Shown here: in pieces, positions 22,574 through 34,262 of the stretch | How positions within the stretch are numbered: the stretch's first letter is position 1 | Layout: every line of letters starts with the position of its first letter | NCBI RefSeq assembly: GCF_003049665.1 | Contig: NZ_PYWM01000004.1 | Location: 62,001 to 126,000, forward strand | Direction: 5' to 3' | Origin: Lysinibacillus mangiferihumi | GTDB lineage: Bacteria; Bacillota; Bacilli; Bacillales_A; Planococcaceae | Length of the DNA stretch: 64,000 bases | Notes under the pieces: model-generated | The model's input: only the letters and a program-made list of their open reading frames with translations | The model's database searches: none | What the model was told of the DNA's origin: nothing | Program-made: the position numbers and the translations under genes

Positions 22574-23908
22574 TTAATACATTTTTAAATATTGGTCGCG
22601 TTCCCATTGGTGTACGGTTGTACGGTACATATCGAACTCGATTTCTTTTGCTTCTTTGAAGTTTGCGTAAATGTGTTCACCTAAAGCTGATTGAGCGACT
22701 TTATCTTGTGCAAGTAATGTTAACGCATCGTCAAGTGCTGGTGGTAAATTCGCAATACCGTTTGCTTTGCGTTCTTCTTCTGTCATTACATAGATATTGC
22801 GGTTAATCGCTGCTGGTGGCGTTAATTGTTGACGGATACCTTCTAGACCCGCTTCTAAAATAACAGCCATTGCTAAATATGGGTTTGCTGATGGATCCAC
22901 TGAACGTACTTCTACACGAGTTGAAAGTCCACGTGCAGATGGAATACGAATAAGTGGTGAACGGTTTTGTGCAGACCATGCAACATAACATGGCGCTTCA
23001 TAACCTGGAACTAAACGCTTATAAGAGTTTACTGTTGGGTTTGTTACAGCTGTGAATCCTTGTACGTGCGCAAGAACACCTGCCATAAATTGCATTGCTG
23101 TTTCAGAAAGACCTAGCTCTGTAGATTCATCGTAAAATGCATTTTCTTTACCTTTAAATAAAGATACGTTGAAGTGCATACCAGAGCCTGCTTCACCGAA
23201 CAATGGTTTTGGCATAAATGTAGCATGTAGGCCGTGTTTACGTGCAATTGTTTTAACAACTAGTTTGAATGTTTGGATGTTGTCACAAGCTGTAATAGCA
23301 TCTGCATATTTAAAGTCGATTTCATGTTGACCTGGTGCTACTTCATGGTGTGAAGCTTCGATTTCAAAGCCCATTTCTTCAAGCTCTAACACGATATCAC
23401 GACGACAGTTTTCACCTAAATCTGTAGGCGCTAAGTCAAAATAACCACCGTGGTCATTTACTTCTAATGTAGGTTCACCTTTTGCATCTAATTTGAATAA
23501 GAAGAATTCTGGCTCAGGTCCTAAGTTGAAGCTTGTGAAGCCCATATCTTCCATTTTTTTAAGGATACGTTTTAAGTTGTTACGTGGGTCACCAGCGAAT
23601 GGTTCGCCTTTTGCAGTGTATACGTCACAGATGAAACGTGCTACTTTCCCTTTTTCTGAAGTCCAAGGGAACACTACGAAAGAATCTAAATCAGGATATA
23701 AATACATATCCGATTCTTCAATACGCACGAAGCCTTCAATGGATGAGCCATCGAACATCATTTTGTTTTCTAGTGCTTTGTCTAGTTGACTAACAGGAAT
23801 TTCAACGTTTTTAATAGTACCTAGAATATCCGTAAATTGTAAACGAATGAAACTTACATTTTTCTCCTCGATTAAACGCTTGATGTCGTCTTTTGTGTAT
23901 TTACCCAC
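22574..23908 (-). CDS. glnA: Glutamine synthetase type I
   Basis: With GTG 23908 as start ([20 protein letters not shown]) the protein has 444 residues, the same as GlnA of B. subtilis, and AGGAG stands 11 bases upstream. A longer frame adds four residues by reading through the ribosome binding site. Family landmarks: [30 protein letters not shown], the metal-binding [19 protein letters not shown] and the C-terminal end. It makes glutamine from glutamate, ammonia and ATP. It is the second gene of the glnRA operon; feedback-inhibited GlnA also controls GlnR and TnrA in B. subtilis, and the same is expected here. Confidence 0.98.
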   Translation of the reverse strand: MGKYTKDDIKRLIEEKNVSFIRLQFTDILGTIKNVEIPVSQLDKALENKMMFDGSSIEGFVRIEESDMYLYPDLDSFVVFPWTSEKGKVARFICDVYTAKGEPFAGDPRNNLKRILKKMEDMGFTSFNLGPEPEFFLFKLDAKGEPTLEVNDHGGYFDLAPTDLGENCRRDIVLELEEMGFEIEASHHEVAPGQHEIDFKYADAITACDNIQTFKLVVKTIARKHGLHATFMPKPLFGEAGSGMHFNVSLFKGKENAFYDESTELGLSETAMQFMAGVLAHVQGFTAVTNPTVNSYKRLVPGYEAPCYVAWSAQNRSPLIRIPSARGLSTRVEVRSVDPSANPYLAMAVILEAGLEGIRQQLTPPAAINRNIYVMTEEERKANGIANLPPALDDALTLLAQDKVAQSALGEHIYANFKEAKEIEFDMYRTTVHQWERDQYLKMY

Positions 23909-24007
23909 AGTTTTCCACACTCCTATAAATTGTCTTGCTTATATCATTACCCTACCCTACTAAAAAAATAATAAACTGATTGTAATTTGAACCATTTCGT
24001 ATTTATT

Positions 24008-24382
24008 TTAATAGAATCGGGATAAATCCCCACGTCGGATGGATGATTTTTGCATGCGCTGCGCTTGACGCATTTCTTCGCGCATAATCCGACGTAATTC
24101 TGTGTCGGTTAAATCTGGTTCTTCAGCGGCAACAGGATCTGATTTTTTGGCAAATATTTTTTTAATCTTCGCCATATTCATGCCCTGCTCCAAGTAATCT
24201 TTTATTTCAAGAAGTATATCGACGTCATTTAATGAAAACATACGACGATTGCCTTCTGTTCGGTGTGGCTCAATTAAATGGTGTTCTTCATAATAACGAA
24301 TTTGGCGTGCCGAAAGCTCGGTCAATTGCATCACGATACTCATAGATAATAACGGCATAGTTCGTCTAATTTCACGACTCAT
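24008..24382 (-). CDS. glnR: Nitrogen regulator GlnR (MerR family)
   Basis: A 124-residue protein: IVMQLTELSARQIRYYEEHH is the MerR-type helix-turn-helix, nearly the same as in B. subtilis GlnR, and the C-terminal tail (RRGDLSRFY) matches the short regulatory end that senses feedback-inhibited glutamine synthetase. It represses glnRA in glutamine-rich cells. A perfect GlnR box lies 60-76 bases upstream of the start codon, so autoregulation is directly supported. glnA follows after 99 bases. Confidence 0.97.
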   Translation of the reverse strand: MSREIRRTMPLLSMSIVMQLTELSARQIRYYEEHHLIEPHRTEGNRRMFSLNDVDILLEIKDYLEQGMNMAKIKKIFAKKSDPVAAEEPDLTDTELRRIMREEMRQAQRMQKSSIRRGDLSRFY

Positions 24383-24441
24383 TTAAGTCCCCCCCAATAC
24401 CCGCTTATCATATAACGAAAAAAATTCACTGTCAATAAAGA

Positions 24442-24458
24442 TGTTAGGTTTCCTAACA
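24442..24458 (-). promoter_or_regulatory. GlnR/TnrA box of the glnRA operon
   Basis: TGTTAGGTTTCCTAACA agrees with TGTnA-N7-TnACA and is a full palindrome apart from its central base. It sits in the promoter region of glnR. Confidence 0.93.
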
Positions 24459-24562
24459 TGGTTTTTTAATTTTTTTTAGAATTGATGCAAAATTGTTAAA
24501 AACTAGTCAAAATACCTGAACGAAACATACATATTTACAGTTTATCTATTTATATACAAGAT

Positions 24563-24596
24563 AAGCCCCATCACTAAACTGTAATGGGGCCTTTCT
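24563..24596. terminator. Terminator region of ynbB
   Basis: AGCCCCAT and ATGGGGCCT pair around CACTAAACTGTA. The T-run is short on both strands. Confidence 0.65.
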
Positions 24597-24604
24597 AATA
24601 AAGT

Positions 24605-25855
24605 CTATTTTTGTAAGCCTTGAACTGCGCTACAAATAGCAAATTTCACGTGCTCATATGTCAAGCCACCTTGAATAAATGCTGTAAACGGTGGACGAAT
24701 TGGACCGTCTGCTGTCAGTTCAATACTCGAACCTTGAATAAATGTCCCTGCCGCCATAATAACATCATCCTCGTAGCCTGGCATATAAGCAGGCTCTGGT
24801 GCATAATGCGCATTAATTGGCGAGTTGGCTTGAATTTCACGACAGAAAGCAACCATTTGCTCGGCTGTATTAAACGATACCGATTGAATTAAATCTGTAC
24901 GTTCAGCATGGTAACTTGGGAACGTCGTCATGCCTACTTCCTCTAACATAGCCGCTGTGAAAATCGCACCTTTTAATGCTTGGCTGACTACATGTGGTGC
25001 TAGGAAAAAGCCTTGGTAAAAGTCACCTAGCGTATTTAATGTAGCGCCCGCTTCCGCACCAATTCCTGGTGATGTCATACGATAAGCACATTTTTCTACT
25101 AAGTCAGCTCGCCCTGCAATATAACCACCTATTTTAGCTAAACCGCCACCTGGATTTTTAATAAGCGAACCAGCCATTAAATCCGCACCTACTTCTGTAG
25201 GTTCTTGTGCTTCCACAAATTCTCCATAGCAGTTATCTACAAATATAATAGCATTGGGTGCTAATTCCCGTACCTTGGCACACATTTCTGCAATTTGCGA
25301 AATAGTAAAGGATGGACGTGATGCATAGCCTTTTGAACGTTGAATGGCTATCATTTTTGTGTTCGGTGTAATGGCTGCAGCGACTGCCGACCAGTCAACC
25401 GTTTCGTTATCGATTAAATCTACATGTCGATAACCAATTTTATAGTCCTTTAGCGAGCCCGTATCTTTGTCTCCTCCATCGACAATCGACTGTAATGTGT
25501 CATATGGTTGGCCTGATATATAAAGCAATTCATCACCTGGTCGTAACACGCCGAATAGACTAAGCGTAATTGCATGTGTTCCAGATATGATTTGAGGGCG
25601 AACAATTGCCGCCTCTGCTCCAAAAACTTCCGCATACACACGTTCAAGATTGTCACGGCCCTCATCATCATAGCCATAGCCATTGGATGGATGTAAATGA
25701 AAATCGCTCACTTGATGCGTTCTAAATGCTGAAAGGACTTTTTGCTGGTTGAAGAACGCCATATTTTCTACTTTCGTATGATATGGGCGGACTCTTTCCT
25801 CAATTTTTTCCGCTAATGCTAACGTTTCTGCTGTTAAATGGGTTGTAAAAGTCAT
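24605..25855 (-). CDS. PLP-dependent methionine gamma-lyase-like protein (YnbB)
   Basis: A 416-residue cystathionine/methionine gamma-lyase-fold enzyme, often named aluminium resistance protein. Landmarks: HLHPSNGYGYDDEGRDNLER, the PLP pocket AIVRPQIISGTHAIT, IFVDNCYGEFVE, and AGSLIKNPGGG, in which the lysine should hold PLP. Its place upstream of glnR is that of ynbB in B. subtilis. The in vivo substrate is not known. The start at ATG 25855 gives a normal length. In B. subtilis hflX lies next to it, but not here. Confidence 0.92.
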   Translation of the reverse strand: MTFTTHLTAETLALAEKIEERVRPYHTKVENMAFFNQQKVLSAFRTHQVSDFHLHPSNGYGYDDEGRDNLERVYAEVFGAEAAIVRPQIISGTHAITLSLFGVLRPGDELLYISGQPYDTLQSIVDGGDKDTGSLKDYKIGYRHVDLIDNETVDWSAVAAAITPNTKMIAIQRSKGYASRPSFTISQIAEMCAKVRELAPNAIIFVDNCYGEFVEAQEPTEVGADLMAGSLIKNPGGGLAKIGGYIAGRADLVEKCAYRMTSPGIGAEAGATLNTLGDFYQGFFLAPHVVSQALKGAIFTAAMLEEVGMTTFPSYHAERTDLIQSVSFNTAEQMVAFCREIQANSPINAHYAPEPAYMPGYEDDVIMAAGTFIQGSSIELTADGPIRPPFTAFIQGGLTYEHVKFAICSAVQGLQK

Positions 25856-26002
25856 TGTTTTCGTCTCCGTTTCAAATTGTTCTTTCCTATCTTATCAATT
25901 TGTTTGCAACCCTGCAAAAAATGCTATTGTGTCTAGCTGTTAAATACGCTAAGCTAAGGGGCGGACTTACTACAAATTATTCTCGTTTAAGGAGGGAAAG
26001 TG

Positions 26003-26608
26003 ATGGCTTGGGAAGTTTTTAGCATCATTGGGACAATTGCCTTCGCTATTTCCGGGGCAATAATTGCAATGGAAGAAGAATACGATTTATTCGGTGTATA
26101 TATACTTGGCATTGTAACTGCATTCGGTGGCGGTGCCATTCGTAATTTACTTATCGGTTTACCAGTTACAACGTTGTGGGGACAGGATATGATGTTTCAA
26201 ATTGCAATCGCTGCCATTACGATATTTTTTATTTTTCCTCATCATCTTATACAGCATTGGCATCGTTGGGGCAATTTTACAGATGCCATAGGCTTATCGG
26301 CTTTTGCTATACAAGGTGCATTATATGCAGTGAAGCTCAATATGCCCATTAGTGCGGTTATTGTAGCCGCAGTCTTAACTGGTTCAGGTGGTGGAATAGT
26401 TCGTGATTTATTGGCAGGACGTAAGCCACTCGTGCTACGTGATGAAATCTACGGTGTCTGGGCAGCACTTGCTGGTCTACTGATTGGATTGGAATTACTA
26501 GAAGGGGATATCTTTTTATACGTGTTATTCGGGGTTATTACGATTTTACGAGTTCTTTCATATATGAAGAAATGGCGCTTACCTTTGCGAAAATTAAATC
26601 GAGCTTAA
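26003..26608 (+). CDS. TRIC-type cation channel (UPF0126 family)
   Basis: A 201-residue protein with seven membrane helices in two repeated halves. Each half carries a glycine-rich motif, VTAFGGGAIRNLLIG (about 40-54) and LTGSGGGIVRDLLAG (about 126-140), the hallmark of the YvgT/YadS family, now known as prokaryotic TRIC channels for potassium or sodium. ATG 26003 is six bases after GGAGGG. The gene stands alone on the plus strand and is followed by a large dispersed repeat, whose inner hairpin may end its transcript. Confidence 0.9.
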   Translation: MAWEVFSIIGTIAFAISGAIIAMEEEYDLFGVYILGIVTAFGGGAIRNLLIGLPVTTLWGQDMMFQIAIAAITIFFIFPHHLIQHWHRWGNFTDAIGLSAFAIQGALYAVKLNMPISAVIVAAVLTGSGGGIVRDLLAGRKPLVLRDEIYGVWAALAGLLIGLELLEGDIFLYVLFGVITILRVLSYMKKWRLPLRKLNRA

Positions 26609-26630
26609 GTATCTTTAAAACAGAAAGGGG

Positions 26631-26938
26631 CTGGGACATAACTAAAAAAATTTAAGAAACAGACGAAAGGTGTTCATAATTTTTTGCTATATGGAGAACT
26701 TAGCTATTCTTGCTTTTGCAATAAAAAAATTAGAAGTGTTCACTAGTTGTTGGTAGCGAAGACGGTGACTCCAGCTCAGAACAGCACATAATGTTAGACG
26801 CTGGCATTCCGCGCGCAAGCAGAGGGTTGCGGCTTACTGTGCTGAGCGGAAAGCACCGCCGTAGCGGACAACAACGGCATAGCAAAAAAGTGTTAGATTG
26901 ATTGGGTTCAATCTAACACTTTTTCTCTTTTGTCCCAG
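26631..26938. repeat. Dispersed intergenic repeat of about 300 bp with terminal CTGGGACA
   Basis: Bounded by CTGGGACA (26631-26638) and its complement TGTCCCAG (26931-26938). Inside are GCGGAAAGCACCGCCGTAGC-type sequence and a strong hairpin, AAAGTGTTAGATTGA and TCAATCTAACACTTT (about 26888-26922), with TTTTCTCTTTT. The GGGGCTGGGACA edge and the GCGGAAAGC core are familiar from intergenic repeats of Bacillales. It contains no gene and fills the space between the TRIC and cobT genes. Confidence 0.7.
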
Positions 26939-27012
26939 TTTCCTTTTTGCTATAGACGATTACGCTCTAAATGTTTAGCTATGATTTTTCCCTATCGGCA
27001 CTTAACAAATGA

Positions 27013-28074
27013 TTACTTCTCTACCAGCCCGACAGACTCAGCTAATGTCGCCATGTTGCTCACCATAGAGCAAGCTGCATCTAGTATTGGAAAGGCTAAT
27101 GCTGCACCAGAACCTTCTCCCAATCGCATGTTCATATGAAGCATAGGCTCCACTCCTAACAGTTCAGCAGCAATTTTTGCCCCCGGTTCTTCAGAGGCAT
27201 GGGAAGGAATAATATAATCTTGCACTTTCGGTTCGAGTTCATAAGCGATAAGAGCAGCGACTGTCGAAATAAAGCCATCAATTACAACGGGCTTACGATT
27301 GGCAGCAGCCGCCAGAATTACACCAGCCATCGCACCTATCTCTAACCCACCCACTTTTGCAAGTACATCAATCGCATCATGACGATTCGGTTTGTTTAAG
27401 GCAATGGCGTTTTGAATGACTTCAACTTTATGCGCAATTCCTCCTGATCCAACTCCTGCACCGAACCCTGTCACTTCTTGTGGGTGACACGCATGCAGTA
27501 CGGATAAGATAGCCGCACTTGGTGTAGTATTGCCAATCCCCATTTCACCTGTACCCAGTACATTAACTCCTTGTGCTATTTCTGCCGTTGCTACTTCAAT
27601 TCCTACTTCAATCGATTGAATCGCTTCTTCCCTTGTCATGGCTGGACCTTTTGCCATGTTATCCGTCCCGTATTTTATTTTTTTAATTATAACACCCGCA
27701 TCGAGCGGAATATCCTGTTTTACGCCTACGTCCACTGTCACAATTTTGGCATTCGTTATGTTCGCAATAGCACAAACACCTGTTATCCCTTTTGGAAAAT
27801 TTAATGTTTGAAGAAATGTTACATCTTGCGGATTGGATGTTACACCTTCATCACACACACCGTGATCACCTGCACAGACAATAATTGCTTTGTTATCAAT
27901 TTTAGGATAGAGCTCTCCTGTAATACCAGCCAATTGTATAGCCAGTGATTCAAGTTTTCCTAAGCTACTCGGTGGCTTGCTAAGAGAATCTATATAGTCC
28001 CGTGCTTTTTCCATTATTTCGTTATTAGCATGTTGAATCTGTTGAAGTGTTTGTTGTAATAATTGCATGTCCAT
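27013..28074 (-). CDS. cobT: Nicotinate-nucleotide-dimethylbenzimidazole phosphoribosyltransferase
   Basis: A 353-residue protein matching CobT along its length: RDYIDSLSKPPSSLGKLESL at the start, IIVCAGDHGVCDEGVTSNPQ, GTGEMGIGNTTPSAAILSVL, and the end HMNMRLGEGSGAALAFPILD with the catalytic glutamate in GEGSG. It makes alpha-ribazole phosphate for the lower loop of cobalamin. It is preceded by a cobalamin riboswitch and terminator and stands alone; other cobalamin genes must lie elsewhere. The enzyme allows scavenging of cobinamide. Confidence 0.97.
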   Translation of the reverse strand: MDMQLLQQTLQQIQHANNEIMEKARDYIDSLSKPPSSLGKLESLAIQLAGITGELYPKIDNKAIIVCAGDHGVCDEGVTSNPQDVTFLQTLNFPKGITGVCAIANITNAKIVTVDVGVKQDIPLDAGVIIKKIKYGTDNMAKGPAMTREEAIQSIEVGIEVATAEIAQGVNVLGTGEMGIGNTTPSAAILSVLHACHPQEVTGFGAGVGSGGIAHKVEVIQNAIALNKPNRHDAIDVLAKVGGLEIGAMAGVILAAAANRKPVVIDGFISTVAALIAYELEPKVQDYIIPSHASEEPGAKIAAELLGVEPMLHMNMRLGEGSGAALAFPILDAACSMVSNMATLAESVGLVEK

Positions 28075-28117
28075 TTCTCCTTTTTAATAGCCTATTACAT
28101 AAAGATTGAAATAAAAA

Positions 28118-28170
28118 AATGGAAAAACCTGTAGTTTATTTCATAACAAATAAACTACAGACTTTTCCAT
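28118..28170 (-). terminator. Terminator of the cobalamin riboswitch
   Basis: On the minus strand ATGGAAAAGTCTGTAGTTTA and TAAACTACAGGTTTTTCCAT flank a short loop, followed by TTTTTTAT. Confidence 0.9.
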
Positions 28171-28184
28171 CGTCTATATCATCC

Positions 28185-28345
28185 GAAGCAATTAGGCAGG
28201 TCTCCTGGCTCAATTTCAACATTTTATAGAACCTTCCCAGCTACGCTAGTGGTATTCTCTATAAAACTCCGTTTTACAGTGGTGGGACCGCTAAAGATTT
28301 TCACTTTATTCCCTATTCTCCCAAAGTGGGCACCTAATGCTTTTA
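28185..28345 (-). promoter_or_regulatory. Cobalamin riboswitch
   Basis: The minus strand has the B12 box GCCAGGAGACCTGCC near its 3' end (28209-28195), the G-rich AGCTGGGAAGGTTC, AGCGGTCCCACCACTGTAA, and GTGCCCACTTTGGG at the 5' end: the conserved parts of the AdoCbl aptamer in the right order. It should shut cobT off when cobalamin is plentiful. Confidence 0.95.
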
Positions 28346-28430
28346 TGTAATTACTTTAAATTTACGACAAAGTGTTTTTAGTGTCAAGATTGAAAAAATT
28401 TTTGTACTCGCACTTTAGTCCAATAAAAAA

Positions 28431-28466
28431 CGAGGTACTTAACAAGCTGACCTGTTACATACCTCG
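28431..28466 (-). terminator. Terminator of the rhodanese gene
   Basis: CGAGGTA and TACCTCG flank a 22-base loop that pairs further. On the minus strand TTTTTTATTGG follows. Confidence 0.75.
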
Positions 28467-28476
28467 ATATACCTTA

Positions 28477-28779
28477 TTATTTAAATTCTAATTCTCCATC
28501 ATAAGCAAGCATGCCACCTTCAAGGTTTGTTACGTCAAAGCCTTGTGCTTCTAAGTATGCACAAGCATTTGCGGAACGTCCGCCTGCTTTACAAACGATA
28601 ATATATGGTTTAGTCGTATCTAATTCATCCAAGCGCTCAGGGATTGTCCCAAGGGCAATATGTTGCGCACCAGGGATAACACCTTGTGCTACTTCATCGT
28701 CTTCTCGCACATCAATAATGTAAAGGTCTTCGTTTGCATCTAATCGTTCTAATAATTGTGTTGTATCCATCGATTTCAT
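28477..28779 (-). CDS. Rhodanese-like sulfurtransferase
   Basis: A 100-residue single-domain rhodanese: LYIIDVREDDEVAQGVIPGA, then YIIVCKAGGRSANACAYLEA and NLEGGMLAYDG. The active-site loop C-K-A-G-G-R-S has the cysteine at about residue 63, so persulfide transfer is likely. GGAGG stands nine bases before the ATG. No operon partner points to a pathway. The size matches YqhL/GlpE-like proteins. Confidence 0.92.
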   Translation of the reverse strand: MKSMDTTQLLERLDANEDLYIIDVREDDEVAQGVIPGAQHIALGTIPERLDELDTTKPYIIVCKAGGRSANACAYLEAQGFDVTNLEGGMLAYDGELEFK

Positions 28780-28830
28780 CTATAAAATCCTCCAATATAT
28801 CAATTTCCTATTACATTATAGCGTGAACGA

Positions 28831-28865
28831 AAAAAAACAGCTAGTGATGTAACACTAACTGTTTC
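28831..28865 (-). terminator. Terminator of hfq
   Basis: AACAGTTAGTG and CACTAGCTGTT pair with one mismatch and are followed on the minus strand by TTTTTTT. Confidence 0.85.
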
Positions 28866-28877
28866 TATTTACTTTAT

Positions 28878-29108
28878 TTATTCTTCTGCCTCTAAAAATT
28901 CGACTTGCTTTGCTGGAACGAATGTAGAAATTGCGTGTTTGTAAATGAGATGCTGTTTACTTTCAGCATCTACTAATAATACTGTAAAGTTATCATAGGA
29001 TTTCACAGTTCCTTTTAACTGGAACCCGTTTAACAGAAACACAGTTACAAAAACACTGTTTTTACGTAGATGGTTCAAAAACGTATCTTGCAAATTGATT
29101 GATTTCAT
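28878..29108 (-). CDS. hfq: RNA chaperone Hfq
   Basis: A 76-residue protein with both Sm motifs: [20 protein letters not shown] and the C-terminal [12 protein letters not shown], including the Y-K-H-A sequence that forms the proximal RNA-binding face. It begins [20 protein letters not shown], as in Bacillus. It lies 107 bases downstream of miaA, the usual partner, and has its own terminator. Confidence 0.97.
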   Translation of the reverse strand: MKSINLQDTFLNHLRKNSVFVTVFLLNGFQLKGTVKSYDNFTVLLVDAESKQHLIYKHAISTFVPAKQVEFLEAEE

Positions 29109-29215
29109 AGAATGCGCCTCCCCTACTCTCTTTCTACCTCTTCATTCCTATAGTAGCATGTTCTACCAAATTATCAATTAGTAATTTTTAGGAATTATTA
29201 AAGTTTTTAGTCTTT

Positions 29216-30100
29216 TCAAATAAAGTGAATATCCATTTTATTGCGGAAATAAGTCAACTGTCTTTTCGCATAACGTCGAGAATTTTGCTTTAAATTTTCG
29301 ATTGCTTCTTCTAATGTACATCTACCATCTAAGTAATCATACAATTCCTTATAGCCAATCGCTTGAATCGACTGTACACCTCGAATATTTTGTTGCCATA
29401 GTCCCTGCACTTCTTGCAGTAGCCCTTTATCCATCATGATATCCACTCGGAGATTAATGCGCTCATAAAGTTCTTCGCGGGACATATTTTGACCAAGTCC
29501 TATAATTAAGTGGCGATACAATGGGATTTCTCCACGATTGTGTTCCTCTGACGCCTTTGAAACACCACTTAATTCAATCATTTCTAACGCTCGAATCACA
29601 CGTCTTGTATTGTTTGGATGAATCGTTTCAGCAGTTTTCGGATCAAGTGCTGCTAACTTAGCATGCATAGCTTCTGGACCTAACTTTTCTAGCTCCTCAT
29701 AATAAGCTTTACGTGCTATGTCATCAACCTGCTCCTCTGTAAATTGAAAATCATAAAGGACTGCTTGTACATATAGGCCAGATCCTCCAACAATAATCGG
29801 TAGCTTACCACGCGCCTGTATGTCACTAATTTTAGACCGTACTAACGCTTGGTATTCCGCTACTGAAAAGGATTCCGTTGGCTCTTTGAAGCTTAATAAG
29901 TGATGTGGCACACCTTCCATCTCTTCTTCAGTAATTTTCGCTGTACCAATATCCAAACCTTTATAAATTTGCATGGAATCGCCATTAATAATTTCACCAT
30001 TGTACTTTTTGGCTAGTTCAATGCTTAGTGCTGTTTTACCTGAAGCTGTTGGCCCAACAATCGCTACGACCTCTGCTTGCTGTATTTTATTTTCTATCAT
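29216..30100 (-). CDS. miaA: tRNA dimethylallyltransferase
   Basis: A 294-residue protein. [20 protein letters not shown] is the P-loop, [17 protein letters not shown] follows, and [19 protein letters not shown] and [11 protein letters not shown] are further MiaA marks. It adds the dimethylallyl group to A37 of tRNAs reading U-starting codons; MiaB, encoded 10 kb away, then adds the methylthio group. It overlaps the 3' end of the upstream hydrolase gene by 14 bases, so the two are translated together. Confidence 0.97.
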   Translation of the reverse strand: MIENKIQQAEVVAIVGPTASGKTALSIELAKKYNGEIINGDSMQIYKGLDIGTAKITEEEMEGVPHHLLSFKEPTESFSVAEYQALVRSKISDIQARGKLPIIVGGSGLYVQAVLYDFQFTEEQVDDIARKAYYEELEKLGPEAMHAKLAALDPKTAETIHPNNTRRVIRALEMIELSGVSKASEEHNRGEIPLYRHLIIGLGQNMSREELYERINLRVDIMMDKGLLQEVQGLWQQNIRGVQSIQAIGYKELYDYLDGRCTLEEAIENLKQNSRRYAKRQLTYFRNKMDIHFI

Positions 30101-31004
30101 ACTTTTCTAACCACCGTAATAAAACTTGATGAACCGCCTGTTGATTGTCTTCATTTAAAATTTCATGTCGTTTATCTTCAAATAAATAGACAGTAACATC
30201 TTGTAATCCTGCTGCTGCAAATTGTTCAGCTACGGAATAAACACCTAGACCACTATCACCAACAGGGTCCTTGCTACCGCTGATCAATAGAATCGGCAAG
30301 TTTTTCTGTATTTTTTCAATCTCTTTTTTTCGATTCAATACCATAAAGCCAGCTGTTAAGTCAGCAAAAAATTGATTGCTTGGGATAAAGCCACAATATG
30401 GGTCGTCCATATATTTTTGCACTTCCTGCTCTACCGAACATAGCCAATCATACCCAGTTTTAGGATTTGGAAACTGCTTATTAAAGCTACCAAAGCTCAA
30501 CTTATTTAATAAAGGGCTCTCGGTTTCTTTACCGCGCCGCATTGCGAATACTTGCGCAACATAATGTCCTATCCTATGCAACGCTGAAACACTTCCTGTT
30601 CCACAAAGAATAACGTTATCAACATTTGTTCCATAAAGTTGAATATACCTTCTAGCAATAAAGGACCCCATACTATGCCCGAATACCATTAAAGGCACAT
30701 CTGCAAATTGGGCATGTATAGCCATCATGACTTCATGCGCATCTTCCACAACCCGATCAAAACCATTTTTTTCAGCGAAAAAGCCTAATGTGCCATTATA
30801 ACCTGCCGTCTCCCCATGCCCGCGATGATCATGCATGGACACGGCATAGCCAGCCGCACAAAGAATTTGTGCAAAGTTTACGTAACGACCGCTATGCTCT
30901 GCCATACCATGCAAAATATGAAAATGTCCCTTACAGGGAATAGTCGGCGTCAAAATTCGTGTAAACACAAAATGTCCATCAGACATTTTCATATAACGCT
31001 CCAT
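30087..31004 (-). CDS. Alpha/beta hydrolase, monoacylglycerol lipase/lysophospholipase type
   Basis: A 305-residue serine hydrolase. [20 protein letters not shown] is the oxyanion region, [11 protein letters not shown] precedes the nucleophile elbow GHSMGSF (serine about residue 116), GSKDPVGD carries the acid and RHEILNE the histidine. The pattern is Hydrolase_4, as in YtpA of B. subtilis. It should cleave lysophospholipids or monoglycerides. It lies directly after glpD (three bases) and overlaps miaA, which suggests joint expression and a link to glycerolipid turnover. Confidence 0.9.
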   Translation of the reverse strand: MERYMKMSDGHFVFTRILTPTIPCKGHFHILHGMAEHSGRYVNFAQILCAAGYAVSMHDHRGHGETAGYNGTLGFFAEKNGFDRVVEDAHEVMMAIHAQFADVPLMVFGHSMGSFIARRYIQLYGTNVDNVILCGTGSVSALHRIGHYVAQVFAMRRGKETESPLLNKLSFGSFNKQFPNPKTGYDWLCSVEQEVQKYMDDPYCGFIPSNQFFADLTAGFMVLNRKKEIEKIQKNLPILLISGSKDPVGDSGLGVYSVAEQFAAAGLQDVTVYLFEDKRHEILNEDNQQAVHQVLLRWLEKYDRK

Positions 31005-31007
31005 CTT

Positions 31008-32654
31008 TTACACCTCCACATTAGGAAAACTTGTCGCATCTAGAATCGCTTGTTCTAATTGAGCAATATAGATATTTCTTTGTGACTCTGAATAGTGTAA
31101 ACGCTGCTGCATCACTTGCACTACTTGTTGTTTATAACGTTTCACTGCATCAATATCAAAGTATAGTAAGCCCGTACGACGAATAAAGAAATCACAAGGT
31201 GTATACACCATTTCCGCTTCTATGCCGTATAGTAGCATCGCATGTAAAGCGAGGGGCATCGTACTACCATGCTCATGTAAATATTTCACCTGATTAAATA
31301 ATGCGTCAACATTGGTACCGAATTTTTGCACTAAATGCTTGGCCTCATCATAATTCAGTCCATATTGAACACCTTCTCTTGCTTTATAGGCAGTATAGTC
31401 TGGGAAATTAATCGCATTAATGCCCTTTGCACCAGAAAGCGACAACTCACGTGTCATACATGGACTTGCATGCTTAAATTTATGTGTTTTCACAATTTTA
31501 TCAACGATCGTTTCAGCCATTTGACGATAGCCTGTTAGCTTGCCACCTGCAATGGTCATCAAACCACTTGATGCTGTCCATATTTCATCTTTACGCGAAA
31601 TTTCAGAAGGATTTTTGCCTTTTTCAAAAATAAGCGGACGTACACCTGCCCAAGAAGATTCTATTGTATCTCTTGTAATTTCGGCTGTAGGGAATACTGT
31701 TTTAGCAGCCTCAATTAAATAATCTACATCTTGTTGTGTGGCAGTAGGATGTATTGGATCGCCTTCATAAACTGTATCTGTTGTTCCTATATATGTTTTG
31801 CCATCACGCGGAATAGCAAAAGCCATACGACCATCTGGAATATCGAAATAAACGGCTTGTTGCAATGGAAAATCCTTTTCACTAAGAACGATATGGACAC
31901 CTTTTGTTAAACGTAATTGTTTTTTATCTGTTTGCTTATCTTTGTGACGTACTTCATCTACCCAAGGGCCAGTAGCATTGACGATTTGCGCAGCATGTAC
32001 TTCCACTGTTTTTCCAGTGATATGGTCTTTTACTTTTGCCCCAATCAGCTTTTTCTTACTATATAAAAACTCTGTCATTTCTGTATAGTTTACACAAAGC
32101 GCGCCATATTCAACTGCTTTTTTTAGCACTTCAATTGTTAAACGTGCATCGTCAGTCCGATACTCCACATAATAGCCACCTCCAACTAGCTCATCGCGCT
32201 TTAAAAGCGGTTCTAGTGTGGCTGTTTCTTGTGCACTTAGCATCGTGCGACGTTCTTGTTTTTTGACACCTGCTAGTCTGTCATAAACCTTTAACGCCAC
32301 CGAAGTCGTAAATGGTCCAAGTGTACCATGCTTATATAAAGGTAACAGCATCTTTTCAGGTGTCGTTACATGAACAGCATTGTCATAAACAATTTCACGT
32401 TCACGCCCAACTTCTGCCACTACCCCTATATCAAATTGTTTTAAATAACGAAGACCTCCGTGAATAAGCTTTGTTGAACGGCTAGAAGTACCCGCCGCAA
32501 AGTCTTGCTTGTCAATTAGTGCAACTGATAAGCCTCTCGACGCCGCATCAAGTGCAATCCCCGCACCCGTAATGCCACCTCCAATGACTAATACGTCAAA
32601 GCTATACTGCTCTAAATAATCCATAATTTTAGGACGATGCTCAAATGAAAACAT
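31008..32654 (-). CDS. glpD: Aerobic glycerol-3-phosphate dehydrogenase
   Basis: A 548-residue flavoprotein. The N-terminal Rossmann motif is VIGGGITGAGIALDAASRGL, followed by GTSSRSTKLIHGGLRYLKQF, the DAO-type signature of GlpD, and the C-terminal DAO_C domain. It oxidises glycerol-3-phosphate to dihydroxyacetone phosphate at the membrane, passing electrons to quinone. It follows glpK by 17 bases, so glycerol is phosphorylated and oxidised by one operon. Confidence 0.97.
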   Translation of the reverse strand: MFSFEHRPKIMDYLEQYSFDVLVIGGGITGAGIALDAASRGLSVALIDKQDFAAGTSSRSTKLIHGGLRYLKQFDIGVVAEVGREREIVYDNAVHVTTPEKMLLPLYKHGTLGPFTTSVALKVYDRLAGVKKQERRTMLSAQETATLEPLLKRDELVGGGYYVEYRTDDARLTIEVLKKAVEYGALCVNYTEMTEFLYSKKKLIGAKVKDHITGKTVEVHAAQIVNATGPWVDEVRHKDKQTDKKQLRLTKGVHIVLSEKDFPLQQAVYFDIPDGRMAFAIPRDGKTYIGTTDTVYEGDPIHPTATQQDVDYLIEAAKTVFPTAEITRDTIESSWAGVRPLIFEKGKNPSEISRKDEIWTASSGLMTIAGGKLTGYRQMAETIVDKIVKTHKFKHASPCMTRELSLSGAKGINAINFPDYTAYKAREGVQYGLNYDEAKHLVQKFGTNVDALFNQVKYLHEHGSTMPLALHAMLLYGIEAEMVYTPCDFFIRRTGLLYFDIDAVKRYKQQVVQVMQQRLHYSESQRNIYIAQLEQAILDATSFPNVEV

Positions 32655-32671
32655 ACTTTCTCCCCCATTAG

Positions 32672-34165
<1,494 letters not shown>

Positions 34166-34262
34166 TTATTCCCCTCCTTAGGTTTTCACACCACGCTCGA
34201 AATCGCTGTAGGCTTTTTTTAAGGATATTGGTTACAATACGAACGCATATGCTTCGTTGTTA

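Noticed and set aside
26740-26900. Possible structured RNA in the GC-richer part of the large repeat
   Set aside because: The sequence fits a dispersed intergenic repeat better than any RNA class I know.
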